Source of the DNA: Prolixibacteraceae bacterium | GTDB lineage: Bacteria > Bacteroidota > Bacteroidia > Bacteroidales > Prolixibacteraceae | Direction of reading: 5' to 3' | Assembly: GCA_019856515.1 (NCBI GenBank) | Contig: CP082230.1 | Location: 5,022,001-5,086,000, forward strand | Length of the DNA stretch: 64,000 nt | Part shown: piece by piece, positions 26,641-36,444 of the stretch | Layout: each line of letters begins with the position of its first letter | Numbering within the stretch: the stretch's first letter is position 1 | Notes under the pieces: model-generated | What the model was told of the DNA's origin: nothing | The model's input: only the letters and a program-made list of their open reading frames with translations | The model's database searches: none | Position numbers and translations under genes: made by a program

Positions 26641-28355
26641 CACAGAGTTGCTATGGTAGAAGACGATTCCTTCTTCTACTCCCTTACGTTCTGTTTCTCT
26701 TTACTTGGATGAGTAGTTCTGTTCTGTTTGGTCAGAATGGCTCATTTGTTGTGAGAGGAACCATTATAGATGCTAGTACTACAGAACCTCTTCCTGGAGC
26801 TTCTGTTTACATCCCGAATAAAACGATAGGAACAGTGTCAAATGTGGATGGAAATTTTTCAATCAAGGTGCCAGAAGGTACTGCTTTACTTCGAGTTCGT
26901 TTTATTGGTTATGATGAGAAAGAAATAGAAGTCCGAAAAGGAAAGCGGTTGACGGTTCCTTTAGTATCTCAGTTGAATGAGACGGATGAAGTCGTTATTA
27001 CGGCTATGGGTTTCCGTCGAGATAAGAAATCATTAGGTTATGCTATAAGTACAGTGGATGGCAAAGAATTGACTGTTGCGGGAGTTACTACAAACCCAAT
27101 CGAAGGTTTGTATGGAAAAGCTGCAGGTGTAGGTGTTGCATCTAGTATTGCAGGCCCCATGGGTTCTGTAAATATAAAGATTCGTGGTGCAGCAGGTTTA
27201 GAAAGCTCTGCCAATACTCGCCCATTATTTGTTGTGGATGGAGTCCCAATTTATGACAAAGATAATGGAATGGCTACAAGAGGTTATGACCCTTTAAACT
27301 CTTTTGATTATGGATCAGGAATTAATGATATTAATCCTGAAGATATTGAATCGATGGAGATTCTAAAAGGAGCAAAAGCTTCAGTACTTTATGGTAGTGA
27401 GGGAGCTAATGGTGTTGTTTTAATAACAACAAAAAAAGGACGCAAAACTCGTGGGTTAGGAGTAAATGTAAGTTATCAACATTTCTGGAATGAGCCTGTA
27501 AGTTATATTGAATTTCAAAATGAATATGGTACTGGTGAGAATGAGTTTGACATCAATATGGTTGAGAATGATGATGGAACAGAGACGCGTGAGAGTGTTG
27601 TGAATCGATATAATTTTGGTCCAAAATTTGATGGTTCTCCAATACGTTTTATTGATGGAAAGACCTATCCTTATCAGGCATATGAAAACAACTTCATTGA
27701 TCTGTTCAATACAGGATCCCATGATAATGTGACTGCTGCTATTTCCGGTGCATCTGAGAAAGGAAGTATGCGTCTCTCTTTTACAAAGAGTGATTATAAA
27801 GGGATCATGACCAATAACAAACAGGATAAGAATGTTGTTAGTTTCTCGGGAAGATATAATGCATCCACCTTTGCCACCTTTGAAGTTACATCTAACCTGT
27901 ATAGTGTAAAGAGTCAGAATAGAAGTCCAAACATTCAACAGATCGTTGCTTTTGGTATTAATAGAGACTATCCATTGCAGGAGATTGCTTCATTGTATAA
28001 GAATGAAGATGGTTCAAAATTTAATGCTGAAGACAATGACTGGCCAACAAAGAATTATTCGCCTACCTATCTTATGGATTTCATGTGGCATCAAAATGAG
28101 AATAGTAATATTGATGATAAGTTCCACTATATTGGTTCTGCCAGAGTTAATCTTCGATTTACTCCTCATATCTCTTTTATTGGTCAAGCAGGTCTGGACT
28201 ATACGGATACCGATTTTACTAGAAAAGATCCGCCACGTGTTTTAGAGCCTAAAATTATTGGTGGAAAGTATGCCTTTGAACGACGAAATGATCAAGTATT
28301 AAACTTAAAAGGATTCTTAAACTATAATAGAAGTTTCTTTGATGATAAGTACTTC

Positions 28356-28481
28356 CAATGACGTAATTTATGATATCTTACGATACGTGACACCATATAT
28401 ATCACTCATTTTTAATCACTTAAACATAAGTATCAAGCAAATATAATAACATAAACTAAATAGAATGATGTACTTATGTTC
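28356..28481. other. 126-bp insertion with a stop codon inside susC
   Basis: Upstream susC sequence ends AAG TAC TTC and downstream resumes TTC AAT GTA, so excising 126 bp between the two TTC triplets restores D-K-Y-F-N-V. The insert begins CAATGACG, puts TGA in frame at 28359-28361, and contains two potential stems: TGATAT with ATATCA, and ACATAAGTA (28427-28435) with TACTTATGT (28471-28479). It has no ORF. The length is a multiple of three. It resembles a miniature element with terminal hairpins, as in IS200/IS605 derivatives; identity not established. Confidence 0.7.
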
Positions 28482-30129
28482 AATGTATCTTCATTTATTG
28501 GTTATGGTTATCGAAAGAATAGTTATAACTCTATCGGAGTGTCTACTTATGGTGATTTACAATTTCCAAACTATTGGTCTATTGAAAATATTAATGAATG
28601 GCCAACAATCGGAAATAAAGGGCGTGTGCGTTCTCACTCTTATGGTAGTCGTGTGATGCATAGTGTGATGGCTAGTGCTACATTATCTTATCGTGACAAA
28701 GTCTATTTAGAATTACAAGGGCGTAAGGATTGGAATTCTACACTTCCTTCATATAATAACAGTTACTTCTATCCAGGGGTTGCAGTAAACTGGAATTTTA
28801 TAAGTGATGAAAGTTCTCCAATTCTAAATTTTGCAAAAGTTCGTTTGGCATGGGCTGATGTTGGACGTGGTGCACCTGGTTATTATTTCTTAAACAACAA
28901 CTATAGTGCATCGTTAGTTCCAAATACGGAAGCGATAAAAATCTCTTCCCCAACTACACTTATTTCTGATTATATCAAGCCTGAAAGAAAACGGGAGTAT
29001 GAACTAGGCATAGATACAAGGATGTTTCAGAATCGAGTAGAGACGAATTTGTCGTACTATCGTAGTAATACTTATGATCAAATAAGTAGAATTAATGTTC
29101 CACAGAGTTCTGCCTTGAAACAAATCAAGTTTAATGTGGGAGAGCAACTTAACTATGGAGTAGAACTTTATATTCGTGGTTCAGTCATTAAGACTAGAGA
29201 TATGAGACTAGACCTTACTGCTACAGCAGCAATACAACGTTCGAAGATAAAGGATCTATATAATGGAATTACCTCAAACCCTATTGGAACCGTTGGAAAC
29301 AGTGTAATCGTTAGAGCCACAGAAGGTCGTCCGTATGGTGAAATATATATGTATGATTTTAAAAGAGATGATGCAGGAAATAAGTTGGTGAATAAAGATG
29401 GTTTTTATTATTTAGATCGAGATAAAGAGATGACTGTTCAAGGGAATATTACCGATAAGTTGTTAGGAGGATTTATGATGGACTATTTTGTGAAAGGGTT
29501 TAATATTCATATCGGATTGGACTATCGACTTGGAGGAAAGTTATTCTCTTATTCGAACTATTATCTATTAGGAAATGGTATCTCTGAACAGTCTTTGGAT
29601 TATCGTGATGAAGATCATGGTGGTTTAGCGTATTATATTGATGATAGTAGTCAAGAGCGTATACAATGGAAGCATCATCAAGCTGCTCCCGAAACTGCTT
29701 ATAAAGGGAGAGTGTATCATGATGGTGTGATTCTTCCTGGTAAAGTTGAAAATAAAGATGGGAATAACGTTACCTATGAGAATAATGAGAAGATTCTCTC
29801 TGCACAGGAGTACTATTCGCAGTATATTAATGATATGAGTACGGACTTCTTTCCTGATAACCTTTATAAGAATGACTATATCAAGTTGAGAGAAGTGGCG
29901 GTGTCTTACACCTTCCCATCAAAATGGTCCAAATCGATTGGAATTCAGAAGTTAACTCTCAGTGCAATGGGGCGTAATCTATTCTATATTTATAAGTCAA
30001 TTCCTAATATTGACTCTGAGTCAACATTAGGATCAAACTCTTTTGTCGAGAACTCATTTTATCCTTCTACAAGATCATATGGATTTGGAATTAATGTTAG
30101 TTTTTAATTGTATCTAAATAAAGAAAATC

Positions 30130-31926
30130 ATGAAACAATATATAAAGATAATATTAAGTCCAATATTGATACTTGTGTTGCTGTTTGCTAATATTGGATG
30201 TAAAAGTGAGCTGGAAGAGGAATTTGATAACCCGAACCAATACGAACCTGAATTAAATAATAAAATTTCAGGTTTATTTACCTCTCAATGTAGTGAATGG
30301 AAGGTATTTGTTAAAGATTATGGAGAGTGGTATTGGCAGATGAGTGGTTTTGGTGTGATGTCCTATATTCAAGTGTCTGGACGTTATATAACCCCTCGTT
30401 ATTCATTCTATGAATCTTATGAAGACTTGAATTCAGGAAATTATCTATCAGACCAAGGATTTACATGGTTTAATGATCTCTATATCAAAAATAGAAGTTG
30501 GGAGAAGATCCAATTCTTTTTGTCGAAAGCAAGCGAAGACGAGAGAGCTAACAGTAAGATATATTATACTCTTTCTTCTATTATCAAGGATATGTGCACC
30601 CTACGTTGTGTGGATCTTTATAATTCTATCCCATACTCTGAGGCATTTCAGGGCAACAAAGGACTCTTTTTCCCAAAGTATGATGATCCGAAAGAAATTT
30701 ATACCACGGTATTGAAGGACCTTGGGGCATGTTATATTAGACTTGAGGATGAGTATAAAGGGATGTCTGCAGTTGCCAAGCAGCTTTTTCAAAAACAAGA
30801 TCTAATATTTTCTGGAGATGTGTCAAAGTGGAAGAAGTATACCAATGCATTACGATTACGCTATGCAATTCATCTATCAGGAGTTGACCAAGAGTTTTCG
30901 GTGAATATTATGAAAGATGTGGTGAAAGACCTTCCCAATGAAGATTACTATTGGGATCTTCCTCATGTAAAGCCTGCGGATGAACTCCCTGGAGGAGGTA
31001 CATGGCATCGAGGGATGTATGAAAGAACTTATGTCAGCTTTGTGCCGAATCTTATCGCTAACAGATTGAATTTTGGTAGCGCTAAGTACGAAGCTGATAT
31101 TGATGATCCTCGTCTTCCTGTCTTGATGATGCCTACTTGCTTTAAAGATTATAGAGGAGTAAGTATGAATGCAGATAAGCAAGATCAAGCGTACAAAGAT
31201 GGCCATAAATATTATCCTTATGGCAATGACTTGGCTTCTAGTATGGATGATACTTGGGATGAGAAGAACAAACGCTACGTTGGAAACACCAAATCAATGT
31301 GGAATTTTTCGACTTTTATGCATAATAATTTACCTGTAGATATTTTTACGCTAGCTGAGGTTGATCTATTGTTGGCTGAAGCAGAACTAAAGTTCCAAAT
31401 AACTGGGATAACCGTAGCTGATCACCTTAAGAATGCCGTAATCCATTCGACTGATTTTTGGTATGCAATGAATGGATATAGTAATTATCCTGAAAAATTT
31501 GATGATCAGGAAGTGGTGGATATGATGCGACCAACAAAACCTTCATCTGGAGTTATACAACAATATGCAGAGATGTTGGCAAAGGCTTATCGAGCGAAGA
31601 GTGATAAAGCCGATCAGATAGAGATGATTATGCAACAGAAGTTTATTCATATTAACTTACTTCGCCCTTACCAACTATGGACCGACTTGAGGAGAACTTG
31701 TCATCCAAAGCTAGAACCTTTTACTTTTGACAGTAAGGTAATGACTCCTATGCCAAATCGTATAAAATATCCATCATCTGAATTTACCTCTAATACGGAT
31801 AACTATATGAAGGTGAATAAGGAAGATGATTTTACAAGTCTTATTTTCTGGGTGTCAGAAGAGAAGAAAACAGAAGGGTATTATCGAACAGAAGATATTC
31901 CTTTCTCCCAGAAGCCTACTTTTTAA
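30130..31926 (+). CDS. SusD/RagB-family outer-membrane lipoprotein (SusD-like_2 type)
   Basis: 598 aa glycan-capture lipoprotein, normally the lid of the SusC transporter. Lipobox ANIGC (C24). The N-terminal TPR-like helices begin at about 90, WNDLYIKNRSW region; the signature KWKKYTNALRLRYAIHLS (about 233-250) and the C-terminal EMIMQQKFIHINLLRPYQLWTDLRRT are typical of SusD-like_2 proteins. The frame is intact although the cognate susC is broken, so the gene is either a recent orphan or no longer useful. Starts 22 nt after the susC stop. A terminator follows. Confidence 0.92.
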   Translation: MKQYIKIILSPILILVLLFANIGCKSELEEEFDNPNQYEPELNNKISGLFTSQCSEWKVFVKDYGEWYWQMSGFGVMSYIQVSGRYITPRYSFYESYEDLNSGNYLSDQGFTWFNDLYIKNRSWEKIQFFLSKASEDERANSKIYYTLSSIIKDMCTLRCVDLYNSIPYSEAFQGNKGLFFPKYDDPKEIYTTVLKDLGACYIRLEDEYKGMSAVAKQLFQKQDLIFSGDVSKWKKYTNALRLRYAIHLSGVDQEFSVNIMKDVVKDLPNEDYYWDLPHVKPADELPGGGTWHRGMYERTYVSFVPNLIANRLNFGSAKYEADIDDPRLPVLMMPTCFKDYRGVSMNADKQDQAYKDGHKYYPYGNDLASSMDDTWDEKNKRYVGNTKSMWNFSTFMHNNLPVDIFTLAEVDLLLAEAELKFQITGITVADHLKNAVIHSTDFWYAMNGYSNYPEKFDDQEVVDMMRPTKPSSGVIQQYAEMLAKAYRAKSDKADQIEMIMQQKFIHINLLRPYQLWTDLRRTCHPKLEPFTFDSKVMTPMPNRIKYPSSEFTSNTDNYMKVNKEDDFTSLIFWVSEEKKTEGYYRTEDIPFSQKPTF

Positions 31927-31957
31927 TCTTTTATTGATTTCAATGAAACGTGATTGT

Positions 31958-31994
31958 AAAGGGAGTGTTTATGTATAAGCACTCCTTTTAAAAT
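31958..31994 (+). terminator. Terminator of the susCD unit
   Basis: AAAGGGAGTG pairs with CACTCCTTTT (one G-U) around a 12-nt loop, followed by AAAATTTTATTTT. It lies 31 nt after the susD stop. Confidence 0.75.
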
Positions 31995-32139
31995 TTTATT
32001 TTGGTGGATGAGAATAAGCACAAGGCATGATACATTATTTAATATAATAAAAAAGAGTTGTGAGTAGAGGTTTTACAAAAAACTTGTAGGCTTCGTTTTT
32101 ATTTTTTAAATATTATTACATGAAATGCGAACAAACTAC

Positions 32140-32169
32140 TTGTTCAATATCTTCTATTGTATACCTTTG
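32140..32169 (+). promoter_or_regulatory. Predicted promoter of rfbBA
   Basis: TTG at 32140-32142, a 19-nt spacer and TACCTTTG at 32162-32169 fit the Bacteroidetes -33/-7 consensus exactly. The 5' untranslated region would be about 80 nt. Confidence 0.55.
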
Positions 32170-32253
32170 GTGATATCACTAAGTTATGAAATTGGTGGTC
32201 ACTGACTCGATGAAGTATCACTTGTTTATGTCGAGATAAGTTGGTAGATAAAA

Positions 32254-33321
32254 ATGAGAATAGTAATGAAGAAAAAGATATTGATTACTGGAGGAGCAGG
32301 GTTTATAGGCTCTCATTTGGTACGTTTAATGGTTCAAAAGTATCCAAATTACAACATATACAATTTAGATGCATTAACTTATGCTGGGAATTTGTCTAAC
32401 TTAAAAGATATCGAATCGTTCTCAAACTATAAATTTATCAAAGGAGATATTCGTGATAGTGATTTACTGTATGACTTGTTTCAAGAATATGATTTTGATG
32501 GCGTAATTCATTTGGCTGCAGAATCACATGTGGATCGTTCTATTGAAGACCCCCTCGCTTTTGTAAATACAAATATTATCGGTACCGTTAATTTATTGAA
32601 TGCAGCAAAAAGAACATGGCATGGACAATATGAAGGCAAATTGTTCTATCATATTTCTACCGATGAGGTATATGGCTCTTTAGGAGCAGAAGGATATTTC
32701 GAGGAGACTACACCTTATATGCCTCATAGCCCATACTCTGCCTCCAAAGCGAGTTCTGATCACTTGGTGCGGGCATATCATGACACTTATGGTTTTCCAA
32801 TTATCATAAGTAACTGTTCAAATAATTATGGACCAAATCAATTCCCTGAGAAATTGATCCCCCTTTTTATTCATAATATCTTGCAGGGTAAAGCCCTACC
32901 TGTTTACGGTAAAGGAGAGAATGTGCGAGATTGGTTATACGTGGTAGATCATGCTCGTGCTATTGATCTTATATTTCACGAAGGAAAAGATGGTGAAACA
33001 TATAATATTGGAGGTTTTAATGAGTGGACCAATATCGATTTAATCCGTTTGATGTGTCGTTTGATGGATCAAAAACTAAATCGAGAAGAAGGACACTCTG
33101 AAAAACTTGTTACCTATGTCACAGATCGTGCTGGTCATGATTTACGTTATGCGATTGACGCAACCAAACTTCAGCGAGAATTAGGCTGGGAGCCATCACT
33201 TCAATTTGAGGAGGGACTATCTAGGACCATTGATTGGTACTTGAATAATAATGTTTGGATGGAAGAGGTGACTAGTGGTACATACCAAGAATATTATGAA
33301 AAAATGTATAATGACAGATAA
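32254..33321 (+). CDS. rfbB: dTDP-glucose 4,6-dehydratase
   Basis: Converts dTDP-glucose to dTDP-4-keto-6-deoxyglucose. 355 aa (ATG 32254; ATG 32266, MKKKILITGGAGFIG, is also possible and perhaps better). GGAGFIGS nucleotide-binding motif, STDEVYGSLG, YSASKAS catalytic pair and NNYGPNQFPEKLIPL. Followed 12 nt later by rfbA, so the two are co-transcribed. rfbC and rfbD are not in the window, so whether the product goes to L-rhamnose or another deoxysugar is open. Confidence 0.96.
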   Translation: MRIVMKKKILITGGAGFIGSHLVRLMVQKYPNYNIYNLDALTYAGNLSNLKDIESFSNYKFIKGDIRDSDLLYDLFQEYDFDGVIHLAAESHVDRSIEDPLAFVNTNIIGTVNLLNAAKRTWHGQYEGKLFYHISTDEVYGSLGAEGYFEETTPYMPHSPYSASKASSDHLVRAYHDTYGFPIIISNCSNNYGPNQFPEKLIPLFIHNILQGKALPVYGKGENVRDWLYVVDHARAIDLIFHEGKDGETYNIGGFNEWTNIDLIRLMCRLMDQKLNREEGHSEKLVTYVTDRAGHDLRYAIDATKLQRELGWEPSLQFEEGLSRTIDWYLNNNVWMEEVTSGTYQEYYEKMYNDR

Positions 33322-33333
33322 TCCTCAAAAAGT

Positions 33334-34218
33334 ATGAAAGGAATTATATTAGCAGGAGGATCAGGGACACGCCTCTTCCCATTAACTAAAGTAGTATCTA
33401 AGCAGCTATTGCCTATTTATGATAAACCTATGATCTATTATCCACTGTCTGTATTAATGTTGACAGGGATAAGAGATATCTTGATCATTTCTACTCCAGA
33501 TGATCTTCCATTATATAGAGAGTTATTAGGAGATGGCTCTCAGTTAGGAATGCATTTTGAATATGTCGTTCAACCAAGTCCTGATGGTTTGGCACAAGCG
33601 TTTATACTTGGAGAGTCGTTTATTGGATCAGATGATGTCTGTTTGGTTTTAGGTGATAATATCTTTTATGGTGCAGGATTGCATCGTTCAGTATTGGATG
33701 CTAAAGAGATTGTGGAAAAAGAGCGTAAATCAGTCGTTTATGGATATTATGTCAATGATGCGGAACGTTATGGTGTTGCTGAATTTGATAAGGATGGGCA
33801 TGTGATCTCCATTGAAGAGAAACCACAACATCCAAAATCTAATTATGCGGTAGTAGGCCTCTATTTTTATACCAATGATGTAATTGAAGTCGCCAAAGCT
33901 ATTACACCTTCTACTCGTGGGGAATTAGAGATTACCTCTGTTAACCAACACTATTTAAAGGAAGGCAACCTTAAAGTCAACCTTCTTGGGCGAGGGTTTG
34001 CATGGTTAGATACTGGCACGCATGATGCGATGGCCAATGCCACACAGTTTGTTCAAGCCATTGAAACACGACAAGGGCAGAAAATTTCTTGTATCGAAGA
34101 GATTGCATGGCGAAAGGGGTTTATTGATGATGCCCAATTATTAGAACTTGCTTATCCTATGCGAAACAATGACTATGGCAAATATCTAGAACGACTGATA
34201 GAGCATAGAACATATTGA
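33334..34218 (+). CDS. rfbA: Glucose-1-phosphate thymidylyltransferase
   Basis: Makes dTDP-glucose from dTTP and glucose-1-phosphate. 294 aa, full length. N-terminal nucleotidyl transferase signature [39 protein letters not shown] and [19 protein letters not shown]. The C-terminal helix arm ([27 protein letters not shown]) is the standard RmlA allosteric region. Last gene of the rfbBA pair; a hairpin shared with the convergent fucosidase gene ends the unit. Confidence 0.97.
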   Translation: MKGIILAGGSGTRLFPLTKVVSKQLLPIYDKPMIYYPLSVLMLTGIRDILIISTPDDLPLYRELLGDGSQLGMHFEYVVQPSPDGLAQAFILGESFIGSDDVCLVLGDNIFYGAGLHRSVLDAKEIVEKERKSVVYGYYVNDAERYGVAEFDKDGHVISIEEKPQHPKSNYAVVGLYFYTNDVIEVAKAITPSTRGELEITSVNQHYLKEGNLKVNLLGRGFAWLDTGTHDAMANATQFVQAIETRQGQKISCIEEIAWRKGFIDDAQLLELAYPMRNNDYGKYLERLIEHRTY

Positions 34219-34317
34219 AATGCAATATATTTATAGAAAGTTGGTATAAGAAGTGATACCATCGGTTCGTGTAAGTACTGACGTTATGTCTCCTGTATAT
34301 AATAGGATTATTATAGA

Positions 34318-34346
34318 GGGGAGCAGATATTTGGTATCTGCTCTCC
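34318..34346. terminator. Shared terminator between convergent rfbA and fucosidase genes
   Basis: A 12-bp stem GGGGAGCAGATA / TATCTGCTCTCC with a 5-nt loop, symmetrical enough to act in both directions; it lies 100 nt after rfbA and 11 nt past the fucosidase stop. Confidence 0.65.
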
Positions 34347-34356
34347 TTGCTATCTA

Positions 34357-35931
34357 CTATAAGTGTTGAGTATGTATTTTAATTACCGAAGCCATATCTT
34401 CTTCCATACCTTTGGGCATGGTTAGATGAAGTCCATCCTCTTTTAGTTTCCATTTAATTTTGTGCTTTGAACCGAGTACTTTTACTCCCTTTACTTTGCC
34501 ATAATGATCATTATTGGCTTTGTTAAAAGCAGTTAACACGTACTCCCTCTTAGGAGTGACTTTACCTAAAATGGTTGCAAATACAGTGTTCTTTTTTGTG
34601 GTATAACGAATATCCTCTTCCGTATATTTGATCTTCAAGAACTTCTTATGGTTATTGAAATGTCCATCCGGTTCTTTCGTTGGGCCTTCGCCAAAGGTAT
34701 ACCATGGTCTGGTAGCATAAATAGACTCACCATATTTTTTTAACCATGATCCCATATCTCGTAATACTTTTTGTTGGTCTTGAGGAATCGTACCGTCAGC
34801 TTTTGGCGAGACATTAAGAAGAAGCACCCCATTTTTACTCACAATATCGATCAGTACATGAAGAACATCCTCCGATGGTTTAACCTTAAGATTGTCAGTG
34901 TAACACCAGCTGCCTTTGCTGATGGTTTCATCTGTCATCCAAACATGCTTTTCAATCTTATTCTTTCTCGACTTTTCAAGATCATCTACTGTAAATTCGA
35001 TAGGTAGGTCATTCTGCTTTCTAACAATAACTACATCTTTATGCCACTTTTTAGCTTCTTGAAGGTAGTATGTACAGAATTTCTTACGGTAGTTCTCTGG
35101 AATTCGATCTAGCCATGAGTCAAACCATATGATATCTGGCTGGTATTTGTCTATGACCTCTTTTAACTTACCAAACCAAACCTTCTCATTCCATTCCGCT
35201 TCTGGAATATTACCATAAAGGTATGCCAATTCAGGGTCTTTTGTTGTAGGAGGTGTACCAGGGAAATAGGGATAATGAGAATCTTGAAACCTTCCTTTAT
35301 GGTTTGCAATTTCATCCTCATAACGATCGCTATATCTCTGAAGATTTCTGGCATGGTGAAATGTCGTAATAAATTTCATACCATGTTTGTCCATCTCCTT
35401 TTTCATCTCTCCTACAATGTCTTTATGGGGCCCTTTGTCCATAGAATTCCATGGTGTAACCTCACTATCCCACATCGAAAAACCATCATGATGCTCTGCT
35501 ACGGGGCCTGCAAACTGTGCTCCTGCATCTTCAAAAAGTTGTACCCATTCCGCTGCATTAAAATTCTCCGCTTTAAACATGGGAACAAAATCATGGTAAG
35601 CAAACTTGTCAAAGTTACCATATGTTTTCACATGGTGCTTATATATTCCTCTGTTCTTGAAATGAACATTCCTAGGGTACCACTCATTACCATAAGCAGG
35701 TACAGAGTAGACTCCCCAATGAAAGTATATCCCTAACTTTGCATCGGCAAACCATTTGGGTGAGGCTTGATGATTTTTAAGCTCTTTCCAGTCCTCTTTA
35801 AACTCTTTTTTCTCTTCCTTCTTTGAGGATAATGCTTGACAAGGAGGAGTTATAACAAAGCTACTTACTATCAACATAGCAAGTATTGCTTTTTTAACAA
35901 CGGAATTAATAGAATAATCCATTTTACACAT
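34357..35931 (-). CDS. Alpha-L-fucosidase, GH29
   Basis: Secreted glycosidase removing alpha-L-fucose from glycans. 524 aa, with a signal peptide (KKAILAMLIVSSFVITPPCQA, cut about residue 34; an internal Cys in PPCQ is not a good lipobox). GH29 signatures: PKWFADAKLGIYFHWGVYSVPAYGNEWYPR, AGPVAEHHDGFSMWDS with the conserved His pair, and DIIWFDSWLD, placing the nucleophile at D271. The C-terminal beta-sandwich starts near 420. ATG at 35922 (MDYSINS) is a possible start. Monocistronic. Likely releases fucose from mucin-like or N-linked glycans together with the GH85 enzyme nearby; marine fucans are an alternative. Confidence 0.93.
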   Translation of the reverse strand: MCKMDYSINSVVKKAILAMLIVSSFVITPPCQALSSKKEEKKEFKEDWKELKNHQASPKWFADAKLGIYFHWGVYSVPAYGNEWYPRNVHFKNRGIYKHHVKTYGNFDKFAYHDFVPMFKAENFNAAEWVQLFEDAGAQFAGPVAEHHDGFSMWDSEVTPWNSMDKGPHKDIVGEMKKEMDKHGMKFITTFHHARNLQRYSDRYEDEIANHKGRFQDSHYPYFPGTPPTTKDPELAYLYGNIPEAEWNEKVWFGKLKEVIDKYQPDIIWFDSWLDRIPENYRKKFCTYYLQEAKKWHKDVVIVRKQNDLPIEFTVDDLEKSRKNKIEKHVWMTDETISKGSWCYTDNLKVKPSEDVLHVLIDIVSKNGVLLLNVSPKADGTIPQDQQKVLRDMGSWLKKYGESIYATRPWYTFGEGPTKEPDGHFNNHKKFLKIKYTEEDIRYTTKKNTVFATILGKVTPKREYVLTAFNKANNDHYGKVKGVKVLGSKHKIKWKLKEDGLHLTMPKGMEEDMASVIKIHTQHL

Positions 35932-36444
35932 ATTTAGTTAACTGTTTTCAAAAGATAGAATTGTTATTAAAGGATAATAATGAGATCCTAATTAACACTA
36001 TTCTGCATCACTTTATTATATGAAAAAGACCAAAAAGTATAACTTTTAGAACATTTCAAGATGATTGCACCGATGTGTTACACTAAAGATCATTTCATGT
36101 TAATCAATATAGTCTACCTTATTGAATCCACTGTATGATATTGTTCTATATATGTTCTGATATGTGTAAAATAGTTTACTTTGAGTGATCATCTAAATTG
36201 GTGCGATCATTAGAGCTCTGTGTTTCATCGTAATTAAATACTGTTTTGTGCAAATTATTGGAATAAGCGATTTCTAATAATCTGTAATAAGCTTTGTTAT
36301 ACCAATACGGTTCTTAAAAGAGGTACTCCAAGCTATTATTTGTCCGTATTTATTATACTTAAACATAAGAATAACCGTTTATGTGGAGGATACATGATCC
36401 TTAGAATACTTATTAAATTCTCAATAATAAATAATAAAGATAAG
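35932..36444. other. Intergenic region between divergent genes
   Basis: About 510 nt, AT-rich. The open frame continues upstream of the likely AsnB-like start to 36340, but the first 35 codons (ending NNKDKM) look non-coding in composition and lack family similarity. Near-matches to TAnnTTTG occur (TAAGCTTTG near 36288) but none is convincing. Confidence 0.4.

Larger units (their letters stand above)
24970..30107 (+). pseudogene. SusC/RagA-type TonB-dependent transporter, disrupted twice
   Basis: Three pieces rebuild one protein. Piece 1: ATG 24970 plus three codons (M-K-Q-S). After removal of the IS66-type element and one target copy, the frame continues at 26649 with a signal peptide (residues 5-30, RRRFLLLLPYVLFLFTW), a carboxypeptidase-like N-terminal domain (VRGTIIDASTTEPLPGASVYI) and the plug (GLYGKAAGVGV, LFVVDGVPIYD, EILKGAKASVLYGSEGANGVV). 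The frame stops at 28359 (TGA) in a 126-bp insertion; the barrel resumes at TTC 28479 (FNVSSFIGYGYRKN) and ends SYGFGINVSF. Total rebuilt length is 1114 aa, normal for SusC. Followed after 22 nt by susD. As it stands, no full-length transporter can be made. Confidence 0.93.

Noticed and set aside
28353-28481. Programmed translational bypass or a mini-intron rescuing susC
   Set aside because: The matched TTC codons and stop are suggestive, but susC is already broken by an insertion in its signal sequence, so a simple pseudogene explains more with less.
36340-36444. N-terminal extension of the AsnB-like protein
   Set aside because: The 35 extra residues show no similarity to the glutaminase-like fold, which begins right after ATG 36445.
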